Shown here: piece after piece, positions 19,133-29,800 of the stretch
Position numbering within the stretch: position 1 is the stretch's first letter
How the letters are laid out: each line of letters starts with the position of its first letter
DNA from: Planctomycetota bacterium
GTDB taxonomy: Bacteria > Planctomycetota > UBA1135 > UBA2386
Assembly (NCBI GenBank): GCA_028281765.1
Contig: JANQJF010000056.1
Coordinates: forward strand, 102,415 to 166,414
DNA length: 64,000 nucleotides
Direction: 5' to 3'
The notes under the pieces: model-generated
The model's input: only the letters and a program-made list of their open reading frames with translations
Told to the model about the DNA's origin: nothing
Database searches by the model: none
Program-made: the position numbers and the translations under genes

Positions 19133-19891
19133 CTATCGCTGTGGCTTGTCGAACAGGCGGAACTTGATGCCGACCTTTCGCAGCAAGAACTGCGAGGCGA
19201 CCTTCAGGTTCACGAGGCCGTAACGGACCGAGGGCCAGAACGCGATCGACGACGCTTCCTTGAAGTAGCGGACGGGCATCGGCGCGGTTGCGACCGTAAA
19301 GCCCGCGTAGATCGACTGCGCCAAGAACTGCGCGTCGAACCCGAAGTCGTTCGTGTTGTTCTCGAACGAGACGTTCTCGAGAACCTTACGCGTGTAAGCG
19401 CGGAAGCCCGAGTGGTACTCGCCGATGTTCATGCCGAACGTGAGGTTCAGGAAGATCGTGAGGACGCGGTTGCTCAGGTACTTCCACACCGGCATCCCGC
19501 CCTTCAGGCATTCGCGGCGCGAGCGGATGCGGCTGCCGAGGATCACGTCGGTCGTGCCGTCGGCGAGGAAGCCGACGAAGTGCGGGACGAGTCGCGCGTC
19601 GTACTGGTTGTCCGGGTGCAGCATCACGACGATGTCCGCCCCGCGCTCGAGCGCTGCGAGGTAGAGCATCTTCTGGTTGCCGCCGTAGCCGAGGTTCTGC
19701 GGTGTGACGAGCACGTCGAGTCCGAGCTTCTCCGCGAGTTCGACCGTGCCGTCCTTGCTGCAGTCGTCCCCGACGATCAGCATGTCGTAGCTGCCCTCGG
19801 GAATGTCGTTGAGCGTGTCCTCGAGCGTCTGCTCGGCGTTGTACGCCGGCATGACGACCGCGACCTTCGGGTTGTCGATCTGCTCCTTCAT
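19133..19891 (-). CDS. Family 2 glycosyltransferase (polyprenyl-phosphate sugar synthase type)
   Basis: 252 residues with the GT-A fold: VAVVMPAYNAEQTLEDTL at the N-terminus, VGDDCSKDGT, and the metal-binding DxD-like MLHPDNQYD. It resembles dolichyl- or undecaprenyl-phosphate mannose/glucose synthases, which load a lipid carrier on the cytoplasmic side. There is no C-terminal membrane pair, so it may be peripheral. Its start overlaps the end of the upstream GT39-like gene by four bases. That membrane enzyme would use a lipid-linked sugar made by this one, so the two probably form a functional pair. Confidence 0.88.
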   Translation of the reverse strand: MKEQIDNPKVAVVMPAYNAEQTLEDTLNDIPEGSYDMLIVGDDCSKDGTVELAEKLGLDVLVTPQNLGYGGNQKMLYLAALERGADIVVMLHPDNQYDARLVPHFVGFLADGTTDVILGSRIRSRRECLKGGMPVWKYLSNRVLTIFLNLTFGMNIGEYHSGFRAYTRKVLENVSFENNTNDFGFDAQFLAQSIYAGFTVATAPMPVRYFKEASSIAFWPSVRYGLVNLKVASQFLLRKVGIKFRLFDKPQR

Positions 19892-21987
19892 TTGCCCTGG
19901 CCGAGTTCCTGCAGTCGTTTCATCGCGAGGTGCTTCTTTTCGAGTTCGGTGCGGAACTGTTGGAACGGTGGATACAGCGGATCCTGTTCGGACGGAGTCG
20001 GATGATTCTCGAGCACGGCCATCGCCTCGGCGAACTGGCCCAGAGCGTCGAGCCCCGCAGCGAGCAGCAGGGTCTCGGTCGGCAGAAGTAAACCCTGATC
20101 GGCCTTCTCGCGCAGCAATTCGACGGCGCCAACTGGATCGCCGGCGGTCCAGAGCGCGAGGAAGAGCTCGGATCGTTCGGCCTCACCGGCTTCTTGGATC
20201 AGGGCGAATGCCAAGTCCGCGCGGCCGAGTTCGTAGAGAGTCGTCACGGCGAGGCGGCGCGTGGCCTTGGCCGCGGGGTCCTCGCGGAGCTGCTCGAGCA
20301 GATCGAGCAGGCTCACGAGACGGTCTTTGCCCGCTCCGCTGGTGGCGAGCGCCAGGGCGGACCGAGCCTTGACGAGGTCGTCCTCACGAATCCAGGCGAG
20401 GCAGAGATCGCGCGCGGCGCGCTCGGCACCGTCGCGCGCCGCGTTCTCGAACGAGCCGGGGTCGATGTCGAAGACGAGCAGGGCCGCGCCGTAGTTGTCG
20501 GTCGGCGTGAAGCGGCGAATCCAGTGGTAGGTCCGGCCCGTGCGCTCGGGATCGGGCCGTCCGAGGGCCGTTGCGAGGATCGCCAGCTTGCCGAACCTAG
20601 GCCCATCGGTCGGCTTCAAGAACGTGATGTCCGGATGGCGTTCGCGCAAGGCGAGACGACCGGGGACGTTGTTCTCGCCCCAGTCGACGTTCGAGTCGGT
20701 GTAGATCCGATACGCGCCGGCAGGCCCGCCGACGATCGGATTGAAGTACCCGAGGTAGTGCGGCGCGGTGACGATCACGATGCTGACCATCCAGCCGCAC
20801 AGCAGGACGGTCGCGGGAACGCGCAGGGCTCCCGGCGTGATCACCGCATCTCGCAGCCATGCCCCGCTCAGCACGAGCAGCAGCGGGAACATCGGCAAGA
20901 TGTAGCGCACGCCGATGTGCAGATCGCTGAGGAACGTGACGTAGACGAACAGGAGTGCGCACGGCGCGACGATGCACGGCACGACGTAACGAACACCGAC
21001 GCGCAGCGCGCCGATGACGCCGGCGAGCACGAGTATCAGGTTGGGCAGCGCGGTCTTCGTGAAGAGAAGGGTCAGGTAGTAGGCCCAATGCGCGCGGTCG
21101 TAGTCGAGGAAGCGACCCGAGAAGCCGACCGAGACGGCAGCCTGATAGTCGGCGCCGATGACGAGTGGTGCGGGAAGCAGCCGGAGCAGCCATCCGGCGA
21201 CCGGCAGCGAGTCGACGCGTTGTAGTGTCGGCGAGCGGAGGGGCGTCACTTCGGGATCGAAGAAACCCGCGCGGAACAGATACGTCGCGTGCAGCACCAG
21301 GAGAGCGACGGCGCCACCGGCCGCGAGCCACCCGATCGTCGTTGCCAGTGCTCGCGCGCGACGCTCCGGTCGTTGCGCGACGGTCGCCACGGCGAGCATG
21401 GGAAGGGCGACTGCGATCAGCAGCGACGTGTACTTCGTCGACATCATCAGGCCGAGAGCCGCGCCCCAAGCGCACAGCCGCAGAACGCTCGGTGCGCGCA
21501 GCCACCGCCAGAACAGCCAGAAAGTCGCGACCGTCGTCGCGGCGAGCGCGGTATCGGTCGCCGTCAGGCATCCGTAGCCGATCAGCGTCGGGCTCGTCGC
21601 CGTCAGAAACAGCGCCAGCAGCCCGCCGCGCAGTCCCCACGCTTCCGCGGCCCACGCGAACACGCTCAGCAGCAGCAGCACGGTGAACGGCACGAGGCCG
21701 GCGCGCGCCGCGAACTTGAAGTCGTCGATCCGCGCGGCGTCGAAGTCCGACACGAACGTCTGGTTCGCGATCAGCCCGGCCGCGCCCTGCAGCCGTTCCT
21801 GCAGCGAGTCCCACTGGAAGTCCTGCACGATCGCGTGCCCGGCGAGGATGTAGCCGCGCTCGTCCGCGGTCCAATCGAGCCGGGATGCCAGCGTCAGCAG
21901 CAGCACGACGTGCGCCGCGACGATCGCGAGCGCGGCGACGAGATAGCCCCGGCGGGGGGTGTCGCTGCTGTCAGGCAGGGTTTCCAC
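19888..21987 (-). CDS. GT39-type membrane glycosyltransferase with helical-repeat tail
   Basis: 699 residues. About ten membrane helices follow an N-terminal first helix and an acidic periplasmic loop (RLDWTADERGYILAGHAI), where GT39/GT-C enzymes carry the catalytic Asp-Glu pair. The last 200 residues are soluble and Ala/Leu/Glu-rich with TPR-like spacing. Members use lipid-phosphate sugars to modify proteins or lipid A on the outer side of the membrane. It overlaps the following GT2 gene by four bases. The divergent lipoprotein gene starts 140 bases away. The acceptor is unknown. Confidence 0.85.
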   Translation of the reverse strand: METLPDSSDTPRRGYLVAALAIVAAHVVLLLTLASRLDWTADERGYILAGHAIVQDFQWDSLQERLQGAAGLIANQTFVSDFDAARIDDFKFAARAGLVPFTVLLLLSVFAWAAEAWGLRGGLLALFLTATSPTLIGYGCLTATDTALAATTVATFWLFWRWLRAPSVLRLCAWGAALGLMMSTKYTSLLIAVALPMLAVATVAQRPERRARALATTIGWLAAGGAVALLVLHATYLFRAGFFDPEVTPLRSPTLQRVDSLPVAGWLLRLLPAPLVIGADYQAAVSVGFSGRFLDYDRAHWAYYLTLLFTKTALPNLILVLAGVIGALRVGVRYVVPCIVAPCALLFVYVTFLSDLHIGVRYILPMFPLLLVLSGAWLRDAVITPGALRVPATVLLCGWMVSIVIVTAPHYLGYFNPIVGGPAGAYRIYTDSNVDWGENNVPGRLALRERHPDITFLKPTDGPRFGKLAILATALGRPDPERTGRTYHWIRRFTPTDNYGAALLVFDIDPGSFENAARDGAERAARDLCLAWIREDDLVKARSALALATSGAGKDRLVSLLDLLEQLREDPAAKATRRLAVTTLYELGRADLAFALIQEAGEAERSELFLALWTAGDPVGAVELLREKADQGLLLPTETLLLAAGLDALGQFAEAMAVLENHPTPSEQDPLYPPFQQFRTELEKKHLAMKRLQELGQGK

Positions 21988-22114
21988 GAGGTTTTTCAGG
22001 GCGTGATGGCGGGAATCGAGTAGGGGTCAGTCTCGGGGCGATCGACACAAAAGCAAGTCGGGCGCGGGCTCGCGCTGGATCTCGTGCGGTCGAACCGCGA
22101 GCCTTTCCGCGCCA

Positions 22115-22121
22115 GAAAGGA
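22115..22121 (+). promoter_or_regulatory. Shine-Dalgarno site of the DUF1579 lipoprotein
   Basis: GAAAGGA, six bases before the ATG at 22128. It supports that start over the upstream open frame. Confidence 0.5.
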
Positions 22122-22127
22122 ACCCTC

Positions 22128-22721
22128 ATGAGACCCCTGACCCTACTCCTCACCACTTCTCTCCTCGCCTCCTGCAACTCGCTGTCGACCCGCCCGGTGG
22201 AGATCGACATGCCTGCAGTCATGCAGGAATACATGATGCTCGGCATGCCGGGCGAAGAGCACCAAGAGCTCGCCAAGTCCGTCGGCAACTGGAAGACCAC
22301 GATGCGCTACCGCAACGACGCCAGCGAAGACTGGCAGGAGATGTCCGGCAGCGCGAGCTACGAGGCGATGTTCGATGGCCGCTTCGTCATCGGTCGAGAC
22401 CGCGGCGTCTTCGACATGGAAGGCCAGCAGTTCCCGCACGAGTCCATGATGATCATGGGCTACGATCGCCTGCGGAACGAGTGGACGTCGAGCTACTACA
22501 GCTCGATGTCGACGTGGAGCGGTGAGCTTCGCGGCAAGAAGAACGCGGACGGCGTGATCGAATACGCCGGAATCCACTACGACACCGTGACGCCCGAGGG
22601 ACGCCCCTCGAAGGCGCACAGCCGCTGGGAAGGCGACGACAAGATGGTGTTCGAGATGTGGGACTCGATCGGTGGCGAGATGGTCCACACGATGACGTGG
22701 ATTGCCGAGCGGCAGAAGTAG
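22128..22721 (+). CDS. DUF1579-family lipoprotein
   Basis: 197 residues. A lipoprotein signal (LTLLLTTSLLASC, lipobox Cys at 16) is followed by a single beta-barrel-like domain. Its motifs are SVGNWKTTMRYRNDA, GSASYEAMFDGRFV, ESMMIMGYDRLRNEWTSSY and VFEMWDSIGGE, the pattern of the DUF1579 family of small secreted proteins of unknown role. There is a run of Met residues (MQEYMMLGMPGEE) near the N-terminus of the mature protein. It stands alone, between divergent GT39 and convergent unknown genes. Confidence 0.82.
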   Translation: MRPLTLLLTTSLLASCNSLSTRPVEIDMPAVMQEYMMLGMPGEEHQELAKSVGNWKTTMRYRNDASEDWQEMSGSASYEAMFDGRFVIGRDRGVFDMEGQQFPHESMMIMGYDRLRNEWTSSYYSSMSTWSGELRGKKNADGVIEYAGIHYDTVTPEGRPSKAHSRWEGDDKMVFEMWDSIGGEMVHTMTWIAERQK

Positions 22722-22741
22722 CCGATCGGCGACGCTGCGCG

Positions 22742-23350
22742 TCACTTGAGTTTCTGGATCGCGCTGCTGTCCTTGACGAGGAACTGGGTCGCGCCTCCGC
22801 GCGTCGCCTGTCCGATCTTCAAGATCGCGCGCCTCGCCTTCTTGATCTGGGCCTCGGACGCGCCTGCTCTGCGCAAGCGGCCCTCTTCCTCGTCCCGCGC
22901 GATCTGTGTCGCCATGAGGTCGAACGTTCGGACCGCGGCGCGTGCGTCCCACGTGACCTTGATCGCGCGCGCTCGCGACTCCAATGCGGCGACGGCGGAC
23001 TTCGCGACGTACAGCCCGCGATCGCCCGCCTCGGCGTAGATCCCCACGTCGTCCGGGCGGACGCCGGACACGGTGAACCAGGCGTGCTTGGACTTGAGCG
23101 GACCCCACCGCACCAAGATCTTGCCGGCCGGGATCTTGCTGCGCTTGACGGCCTTGCTGAAGTCGATGCCCCGCAGCGCGTTCTTCACCGCGGACGTGCC
23201 GAAGCCGCAGGAGAGCATGAAGTTCACGGCGGTGTGCACCTTCAGCTTGATCGCGTCGGAGTCTCGGTGGGACTTCCCGGCTACGGGCAACCAGATCGAG
23301 TCGAGTTCCTCGAGCGTGGGTTTCGTGAGCTTGCTCAGGTCCGTGCCCAT
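22742..23350 (-). CDS. Protein of unknown function
   Basis: 202 residues, soluble, basic, with no signal peptide or membrane helix. The N-terminal third is helical (KPTLEELDSIWLPVAGK). A central beta stretch follows (KILVRWGPLKSKHAWFTVSGVRPDDVGIYAEAG split over two strands). The C-terminus is a long basic helix (RRAGASEAQIKKARRAILKI). I do not recognise the family. It lies 76 bases downstream of another unknown gene on the same strand, which itself follows an FGE-like kinase, so all three could be co-expressed. Confidence 0.65.
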   Translation of the reverse strand: MGTDLSKLTKPTLEELDSIWLPVAGKSHRDSDAIKLKVHTAVNFMLSCGFGTSAVKNALRGIDFSKAVKRSKIPAGKILVRWGPLKSKHAWFTVSGVRPDDVGIYAEAGDRGLYVAKSAVAALESRARAIKVTWDARAAVRTFDLMATQIARDEEEGRLRRAGASEAQIKKARRAILKIGQATRGGATQFLVKDSSAIQKLK

Positions 23351-23426
23351 GACGTGAGGCTAACACGTCGAGGCGATTCGCGACGCCGCGTGGCTGACGA
23401 CGAAAACCGCGGCAGAACTAGCAGCA

Positions 23427-24002
23427 CTACGTCTGGGGCGAATCGCCTCCGCTGTCCGGCGGGGCGTCCCCGGGGCAGACTCTCCACTCGACGGTCATCC
23501 GATACGGGATGCGCTCGAGTTCTCTCTGCGTCGCCGGGGCCACTTTCGTGTCGAGTGCGCTCGTCGGTCGTCCTGATCGCGCGCGCGCGTTCTGCTCGGT
23601 GGTGAACGCGAGTGCCGCCTCGCGCGTCGTCCACGGCTCGGAATCTTCGTGAGCCAACAAGAACGTGCGGACCTTCCACCAGCAGCCACGACGGTCGTAG
23701 AAACAGCCCTTGTCCTCCATCTCCGTGGCGGTCAATGGAATTCCGCACCTGTCGAACATCAGGTTGAGCCAGTTCTGGAGGTCGCCATCGTCGATGTAGC
23801 AGGTGGCATCGTCGCAGACCAGGCCGTGGTCGAGGGGGGCTGCCGTCGCGTCTTCCCACCCTGGTTTGTCGAACATCGCGTTCGACTCGGTGATCGCGTG
23901 AACCTTGAACTCGTGGAGGGACTCGAAGCGGCGCGCGACCTTCGAGATGCCGCGGATCGAGATGCCGTGCTTGAACGTGAAGTCGCTGATCGTGTGTGCC
24001 AT
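23427..24002 (-). CDS. Protein of unknown function downstream of a kinase
   Basis: 191 residues with no signal peptide. The N-terminal part (FKHGISIRGISKVARRFESL) looks helical. The middle has four closely spaced Cys (CDDATC, CGIPL, CFYDRRGC) that could bind a metal or form disulfides. The C-terminus is Pro/Gly/Asp-rich and likely disordered. It starts 21 bases after the stop of the FGE-like kinase gene, a spacing that suggests co-transcription and makes it a possible kinase substrate or partner. I do not recognise the family. Confidence 0.65.
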   Translation of the reverse strand: MAHTISDFTFKHGISIRGISKVARRFESLHEFKVHAITESNAMFDKPGWEDATAAPLDHGLVCDDATCYIDDGDLQNWLNLMFDRCGIPLTATEMEDKGCFYDRRGCWWKVRTFLLAHEDSEPWTTREAALAFTTEQNARARSGRPTSALDTKVAPATQRELERIPYRMTVEWRVCPGDAPPDSGGDSPQT

Positions 24003-24023
24003 GGGGATTCGTGGGTTGGGGAA

Positions 24024-26123
24024 CTACGGAACTCGGATGCTCTTGGCGCAGCGGAAGCCCACGTCGGTACGGCCCATCGGGGAGTGCGCGTGCCAGTTGA
24101 GGATCGTCAAGACGGGTTCGGCCGCGGTCGCGAAACTGGACCCGTGAACGCAGCCGAAGATCAAGTCGGGTTCGGGAGTGCCCGGGCCGGTGCGCAGCGC
24201 GATCGAGTCCGACCACTCCTTCACGTTGCCGAGTAAGTCGAAGACTCCCGCGGCGGTGCGGTCGCCCGGGTGGGACATGACCGGGCTGGCGTTCGCGTAC
24301 GCGTCCCGCCATTTCGCGAGGTCGCGCGCGAGTGACCCGGTGGGGATCTTGTTCGTGTTCGCCTTCGCGTTGGCGTCTCCGGCCGGTGGCGGCCACGGGT
24401 ACGTACGGCCTTCGGTGCCCGCGGCCGCAAGCTGCCACTCGCGGCGCGTCGGCAGTCGCTTGCCGGCCCACTCGGCGTACTCCATGGCTTCGATCATGCT
24501 GATGCGGCAGACGGGTAGCTTCCGCCAGCCCTCCGGAAGCACGTTCGGCCACCAATCCGGTCGTGGTCGTCCGGTGGCCTCAAGGAACGTCAGGTACTCG
24601 CCGTTCGTGACTTCCGCCCGGTCCATCAGGAAGTCCGCGACCTCGTGACGTTCGGAGCCGCGATACGGGCCGACCGTGATCGGCGGAGGCATGCCGCCGG
24701 TGATGAGGACCATGTCCTCGCGTGCGTGCGTCGACGGGACGAGGGTCGGTGTCAGTGTCAGCTCCTCGTCCTTGACCGGACGTCGTGTCAGCTCCGCGAA
24801 GTCGCCGTTCGCAGCGACCACGATGAAGCGCACGACACCGACCGGCAGCGACGTGGTGAGCGGAGTCGTCCCGAGGAGCTCGGGAGACCGGAACTGTCCC
24901 GACAGAGGCTCCATGAAACGGGCGTGGACCTCTGCCCCCGGCGAGTCGGTCGTCACGGTCACGGAGAACGCGTCTCCGCCCGCCAAGGCCACTTCGGCGC
25001 CGATCCACATCGTCAACGCCAGAGCGGAGAGCAGGCCCGCCACGGTGAGCTTGCGGCGGTGTCGCTGCAGTCCTCGCCTGAGCGGACTGGCCCTTCGCGC
25101 CCGGATTCGCGCGGAGTCTCGGAACCGTCGTAGGTCGTCGATGAGCGCTTCGACGGTCTGGTAGCGGCGCCGTGGTGTGCGCTCGAGTGCCTTCAGGCAG
25201 ATCGTTTCGAGATCGACGGGGATGTCCCCGCGATGCGTCGACGGGGGCGGCACTTCGGACAGTGCGATCAGGCGCTGGAGCTGTCCGGAGTCCTGGCTGT
25301 CGAACGGCAAGCGCAGGGCGAGCATCTCGTACATCACCACGCCGAGCGAGTAGATGTCGCTGCGGCTGTCGATTCCCGTGGCGTTGGCGATCGCTTGTTC
25401 GGGACTCATGTACGACACGGTGCCGACCGCCTGCCCGCTCGCCGTCAGATGGGAGTGCAGGTCGTCGCGAAGCCGTGCGAGCCCGTAGTCCGACAGGCGG
25501 GGAGCACCGTCCTCGTCCAACAAGATGTTGTGAGGTTTGACGTCTCGATGGATCACGTCGTTCGAGTGCAGGCACGCGAGCGCCTGGCCGATCGCGATTC
25601 CGACGTCGACGACGCGAGATGACGGAATGCGTTCGCCGCGGTTACGAAACCGCTGGATCTCGTCGGCCAGCGACTCGTGCATGACCTGGCGCATCACGAG
25701 GAACGTGCACGCGTGATCTTCGCCGAACTCCTCGATCTCGACGAGGTGGGGGTGACGGAGATCGGATCCGATCACGTGCTCGAGTCGGAGCCGTTTGCGC
25801 TGGACGTCGCTGAGTCCGACGTGTGGGTGTAGGGCCTTGATCGCGACGCGCGTGCCCTGTTCGTCCCGTCCCTCGTACACCGTGGCCATGCCGCCGACGC
25901 CGAGGAGCCGAACGATCTCGTAGCGGCCGATCGTGAGTGGAAGCTGCGATGGGGTCGGACCCGCTGACAGCTCCGCTCGCGTTCTCAGGTAGTCGCGGCA
26001 GCGCTGCTCGATGGATGCTCGGTCGGCGATCGGATAACGAGCCACGAACGAATCGACGTCCTGGATCGCCCCGGACTCATACAGTCCGATGAACTCCTCG
26101 AGTATGTCGTCGTGGCAGCTCAC
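24024..26123 (-). CDS. Ser/Thr protein kinase with C-terminal FGE-like (C-type-lectin fold) domain
   Basis: 699 residues from a GTG start (VSCHDDILEEF), chosen because the frame above it overlaps the divergent promoter. The kinase domain (about 68-330) has LGVGGMATVY, K96 in VAIK, HRDVKPHN and DYG for DFG. A membrane helix lies near 365-385. A beta-rich segment follows, then a sulfatase-modifying-factor fold (about 510-699: VTNGEYLTFLE, KRLPTRREWQLAAAG, LLGNVKEWSD, VGFRCAKS). The paired Cys of active formylglycine enzymes are missing, so this is probably a ligand-binding sensor. A sigma factor is divergent, 67 bases away. Confidence 0.9.
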   Translation of the reverse strand: MSCHDDILEEFIGLYESGAIQDVDSFVARYPIADRASIEQRCRDYLRTRAELSAGPTPSQLPLTIGRYEIVRLLGVGGMATVYEGRDEQGTRVAIKALHPHVGLSDVQRKRLRLEHVIGSDLRHPHLVEIEEFGEDHACTFLVMRQVMHESLADEIQRFRNRGERIPSSRVVDVGIAIGQALACLHSNDVIHRDVKPHNILLDEDGAPRLSDYGLARLRDDLHSHLTASGQAVGTVSYMSPEQAIANATGIDSRSDIYSLGVVMYEMLALRLPFDSQDSGQLQRLIALSEVPPPSTHRGDIPVDLETICLKALERTPRRRYQTVEALIDDLRRFRDSARIRARRASPLRRGLQRHRRKLTVAGLLSALALTMWIGAEVALAGGDAFSVTVTTDSPGAEVHARFMEPLSGQFRSPELLGTTPLTTSLPVGVVRFIVVAANGDFAELTRRPVKDEELTLTPTLVPSTHAREDMVLITGGMPPPITVGPYRGSERHEVADFLMDRAEVTNGEYLTFLEATGRPRPDWWPNVLPEGWRKLPVCRISMIEAMEYAEWAGKRLPTRREWQLAAAGTEGRTYPWPPPAGDANAKANTNKIPTGSLARDLAKWRDAYANASPVMSHPGDRTAAGVFDLLGNVKEWSDSIALRTGPGTPEPDLIFGCVHGSSFATAAEPVLTILNWHAHSPMGRTDVGFRCAKSIRVP

Positions 26124-26190
26124 TGCGACTTGCCGACCCTTCTTCTCTCCAACGGAACGAGCAAAGCTATGATATCCTGCTCCGGATCCG

Positions 26191-26856
26191 ATGGACAGAC
26201 CTCCGTCGCCAAACAGAGACCTGTCGAGTACCCGCCTATTGCAGCGGTGGTATGACGGCGAACGAGCCGCGGTCGACGAGTTGATACGGCGCCACGAACC
26301 GTGGATTCGGGAGCGCGTGAGGCGTCGTTTGGGGGACCGACTCCGCGAGCGCCTCGAGAGCAGCGATATCGTGCAGGAGGCGTTACTGAGATTCTGCTCC
26401 GACGGACCGAGGATCCGCGTGACGCGTGATGCGCAGTTGCGAGCGCTCCTGACCGTGATCGTCGAGAACACGATTCGGGACAAGAACGACTTCTTCCGCC
26501 GGCATCGCCGAGACCTGGCGCGGGATCAGCCGCTCTCCGAGATGGTCGAGATCGACCTCGATAGGCGCGGCGGCGAGGCAGAATCGCCGACCGGGGCACT
26601 CGAGCAAGCGGAGCGACACGCTGTGCTCCGCTTGGCGATGGAGATCCTGTCGCCCGAAGACCGGGAGGTGGTGTTGCTACGCACACGGGAGGGCAAGACC
26701 TTCGTGCAGATCGGGGAGATACTGGGCATCACGAGTGGCGCCGCGGACACTCGCTTCCGGCGTGCCGCTCGCAAGCTGCAGACGCTGATCGAGCGCATCG
26801 ATGGTGGGGGCGCCGGTGCTTGCATCGAAGAAGCCGCGGCCGATACCGGCGAGTAG
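26191..26856 (+). CDS. Sigma-70 family RNA polymerase sigma factor
   Basis: 221 residues. Region 2 includes DELIRRHEPWIRERVRRRLG and LESSDIVQEALLRF. Region 4 has LSPEDREVVLLRTREGKTF and the helix-turn-helix VQIGEILGITSGAADTRFRRA. It is the planctomycete ECF/kinase-associated type. It is divergent from the FGE-like kinase, with which it shares a 67-base intergenic region, so they could regulate each other; this is inference. The C-terminal tail (GGGAGACIEEAAADTGE) is disordered. It converges on the subtilase-patatin gene with a 10-base gap. Confidence 0.86.
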   Translation: MDRPPSPNRDLSSTRLLQRWYDGERAAVDELIRRHEPWIRERVRRRLGDRLRERLESSDIVQEALLRFCSDGPRIRVTRDAQLRALLTVIVENTIRDKNDFFRRHRRDLARDQPLSEMVEIDLDRRGGEAESPTGALEQAERHAVLRLAMEILSPEDREVVLLRTREGKTFVQIGEILGITSGAADTRFRRAARKLQTLIERIDGGGAGACIEEAAADTGE

Positions 26857-26866
26857 CCGTCGGCCA

Positions 26867-29800
26867 CTAGACGACTTTGGAGAGCACATCACTTCGCGCT
26901 TTCTCCGCGAACCTCTCGAGGTCGGCCTTGGGCGGCGTGAAGTCCAGCGTCGACAGGTCACCTGTGTCGAGCGTCAGGTAGCGCTCGAAGTGGGGGCGCG
27001 AGGGGCTGACCCTGGCTTCGCCGGCGTTCAACAGTGCCTCGACCAACGCGAATACGTAGTCGAACGCGTGGTCGATCTCCTTCCGCTCGCTCCGGGCGAG
27101 TCGGAGCCCGAACATCGAGTTCGCGTCCGCGCCGAACGCGGCGGCGGGGATGTTGTCGAACATCCCTCCGTCGATCCAGAACCCGTTCAGGTCTCGAGAC
27201 TGCAGGCCCTTGCTCGGATCGGTGAGTCCCTCGCGCCGAGCATCACTGATCACGACCGGCTTGAACGCGATCGGGAAGCCCATCGAGATGCGGACGGCGT
27301 CGGCCACGGGAAACGCCGGCGTCGTCTTCGCCGAGAAGATCTCGCTGCGTCCGGTGCTCAGGTTGCTGCCGGACATCGCGAGTGCCACTCCGGTGAGCTC
27401 TTCGAACTTCGTGAAGTTCACGTCGTGGTATTGCTCGGCTGCGCCGCCCCCGATTCGAGACAGGTTCTCGCCGAGGATCCGCGCGAACACCTTGCGGGCT
27501 TCCCAACCGTCGAAGAGACCGTAGGTCGTCAGCAGGCATCGAATGCTGTCGGTCGGTTCGAGTGCCAGCGTGCGCAAGGGCTGGCCGGCCGAGCCGAGCA
27601 ACGTCTTGAACAGCGTGCCGAGCGAGTCGCCGAGTCCACTCATCGGGTCGAACACCTTGGCGAGGCCGCTCGTCTTCGCGAACAACTTGAGGAGCGTGCC
27701 GTCGATCGGCCCGGGTCCGCGCTTGCAGCGAATCCAATGCTCCGGGTTGGGGCCGTCGTAGAAGCTGCCGAAGTCGACGCGATCCATCTCGTGTTTGATT
27801 GCTGCCGGCGTCATGCCGAGCGCGACCAACATCGCGGTGATCGCACCGGCCGACGCGCCGGCGACGCCCTTCAGCTCGGAGTCTCGGTGGAAGCCGCCGT
27901 TGCGGTCGTAGCGCAGCACGCCGCGAGCCTCGAGACCGCGCAGAGCACCCTCGTAGATCAGCCCTTTGCCTCCACCGCCCTCGAACGCGAGGTAGCGGAT
28001 CGAGTCGGCGCGGATCGTCCCGAGAGCCTCCGGTTGCTCGTCGAGGGCTTCGACTTCGCAGTCGACCTCACTCTCGACTTCCCGCACGAGCATCCGCCCG
28101 GGTAGCACGCGCCCTTCGCCGTCGAGCAGTGCGACGGATCGATGCTCGCCGTCGGTCAGCTCGGCTGTCGCGGTTCTGCCGGAGAGTTCGGTCGCTCGAT
28201 AGCAACTCGCGAGGTTGCTCGGTCCCGGACCACGTTCGACGATCCACGTCGAGGCGGCGCCGAGTTCGGGTGGCCGCGTCCCGGCTCTTGCCGCGACTTC
28301 CAGGTTGTCGAATCTGTCTCGTCGAGAAAGCTCGGCCCACAGGCGGGCGGGCTCCGGTGCTTCGTGTGATTCCATGCGGTTGGACTCCGGTCTGGCTGCG
28401 GCACGCATCGCGACCTCGGGGCGGATGCGAACGGCGGTAGAACCTTCGATCGGTAGGCCCGTGCGACGGAGGGCGCGCTGCGCCTCCTCGCGGTCGAGTC
28501 CGATCGACATCAGTGCGGCGATCGCGCCGCTCACCTGTGGTGTCGCGAAGCTCGCGCCGTCGACGACAGGCGTATCGGTCGCGACCGTGAGGACCCCGTT
28601 CGCGCGCGCGGCGAACTCGGGTTTGGCGCGGCCGTCACGGGACGGCCCGGTACTCGCCCAGCTCGAGCGCTTCGCGTGCAGCTCGATGCCGTCGATGGCG
28701 CCGACCGTGACCGCGCTACGGCTCGCGGCGATCGTGCCGAGTGTCGCGGTCTCCGGTGTCGCCGCGCCGATGAAGCGTGCACACTGATGGCCGCAGCGCT
28801 CGATCGACGCGTGGAATCGGCCGTCCGTCGATTCGACGTCTCGGAGGCGGAGCGTCCAGCCGCCGGGCGGCGCGTTCGCCCCCAAGAACGCGTCGACGTG
28901 ATGGTCTCCGTTGTTCGGGTCGGAGCGCCGGTGGTAGATCCGTCCGACCTCTTCGCCGTCGTGCTCGATCGTGGCGTGCTCGCCGAGCTCGACGCGCGTG
29001 TGGATCCCGGTGGCAGGATGCGCGAGCTCGGCGACGAAGTGGTCGTCGCCGCCGTACCAGACCTCGATCTCGGATCCCGGGGCAGGCCGATCGACCTCGA
29101 GCTCCAGGAGCTCGTCGCTTCCGGGTGAGACCACACCGAACGTGTGGAGTCCCGCCTCGCCGTAGTTACCGCCGCTGCACACGATGCACGCGTGTGGATC
29201 CTCGAGGTGCAATGCGTCGATCGCTCGCTCGAGGAGGGTCGTGCCGTCTCTCGGACCTCCGTTGCTCCCGATGCTGAGGTTCGCGACCCAGGGACGGCCG
29301 TTCGCGAGTTCTCGCACGAAGTCGAGCGCTTCGGCGACGCGAACCGAGTCACCGAGCGTGGCGGGGCCGTGCGTGTCGCTCGCACTCAGGTGTACGAATG
29401 CGAGCTCCGCGCCGGGGGCGATCCCCGGCGGCAGATCGTCATGACCCCGACCCGCGCCGATGTCGAGCACGGACGAACCGTGGAACGTCGGGCCCGGTGC
29501 ATAGCCGAGGGCTTCGTAGGGATTCGGCTGCGTCAGTGCGCGATCGATGTCGGCGCGCCGGTGCACCGCGCCGTATCCGTGCCGCGCGCTTCCGTCGTGA
29601 TCCGCACGTTGGTCCCAGATCGCGATGAGGCGAGTGCGTCCATCCTCGTCGCGAAAAGCGGGGTGCGCGAAGTGGCAGTCGAAGTCGAGCACGGCGAACA
29701 GGCTGCCGGACCCGGCGGAAGCACCGAGCGAAGTCGGACGCCAGCCTTCGGGGCGGTTCGGTTCCGGGACCGGCGTGGCCGATGCGTTCGTCGACTCGAT

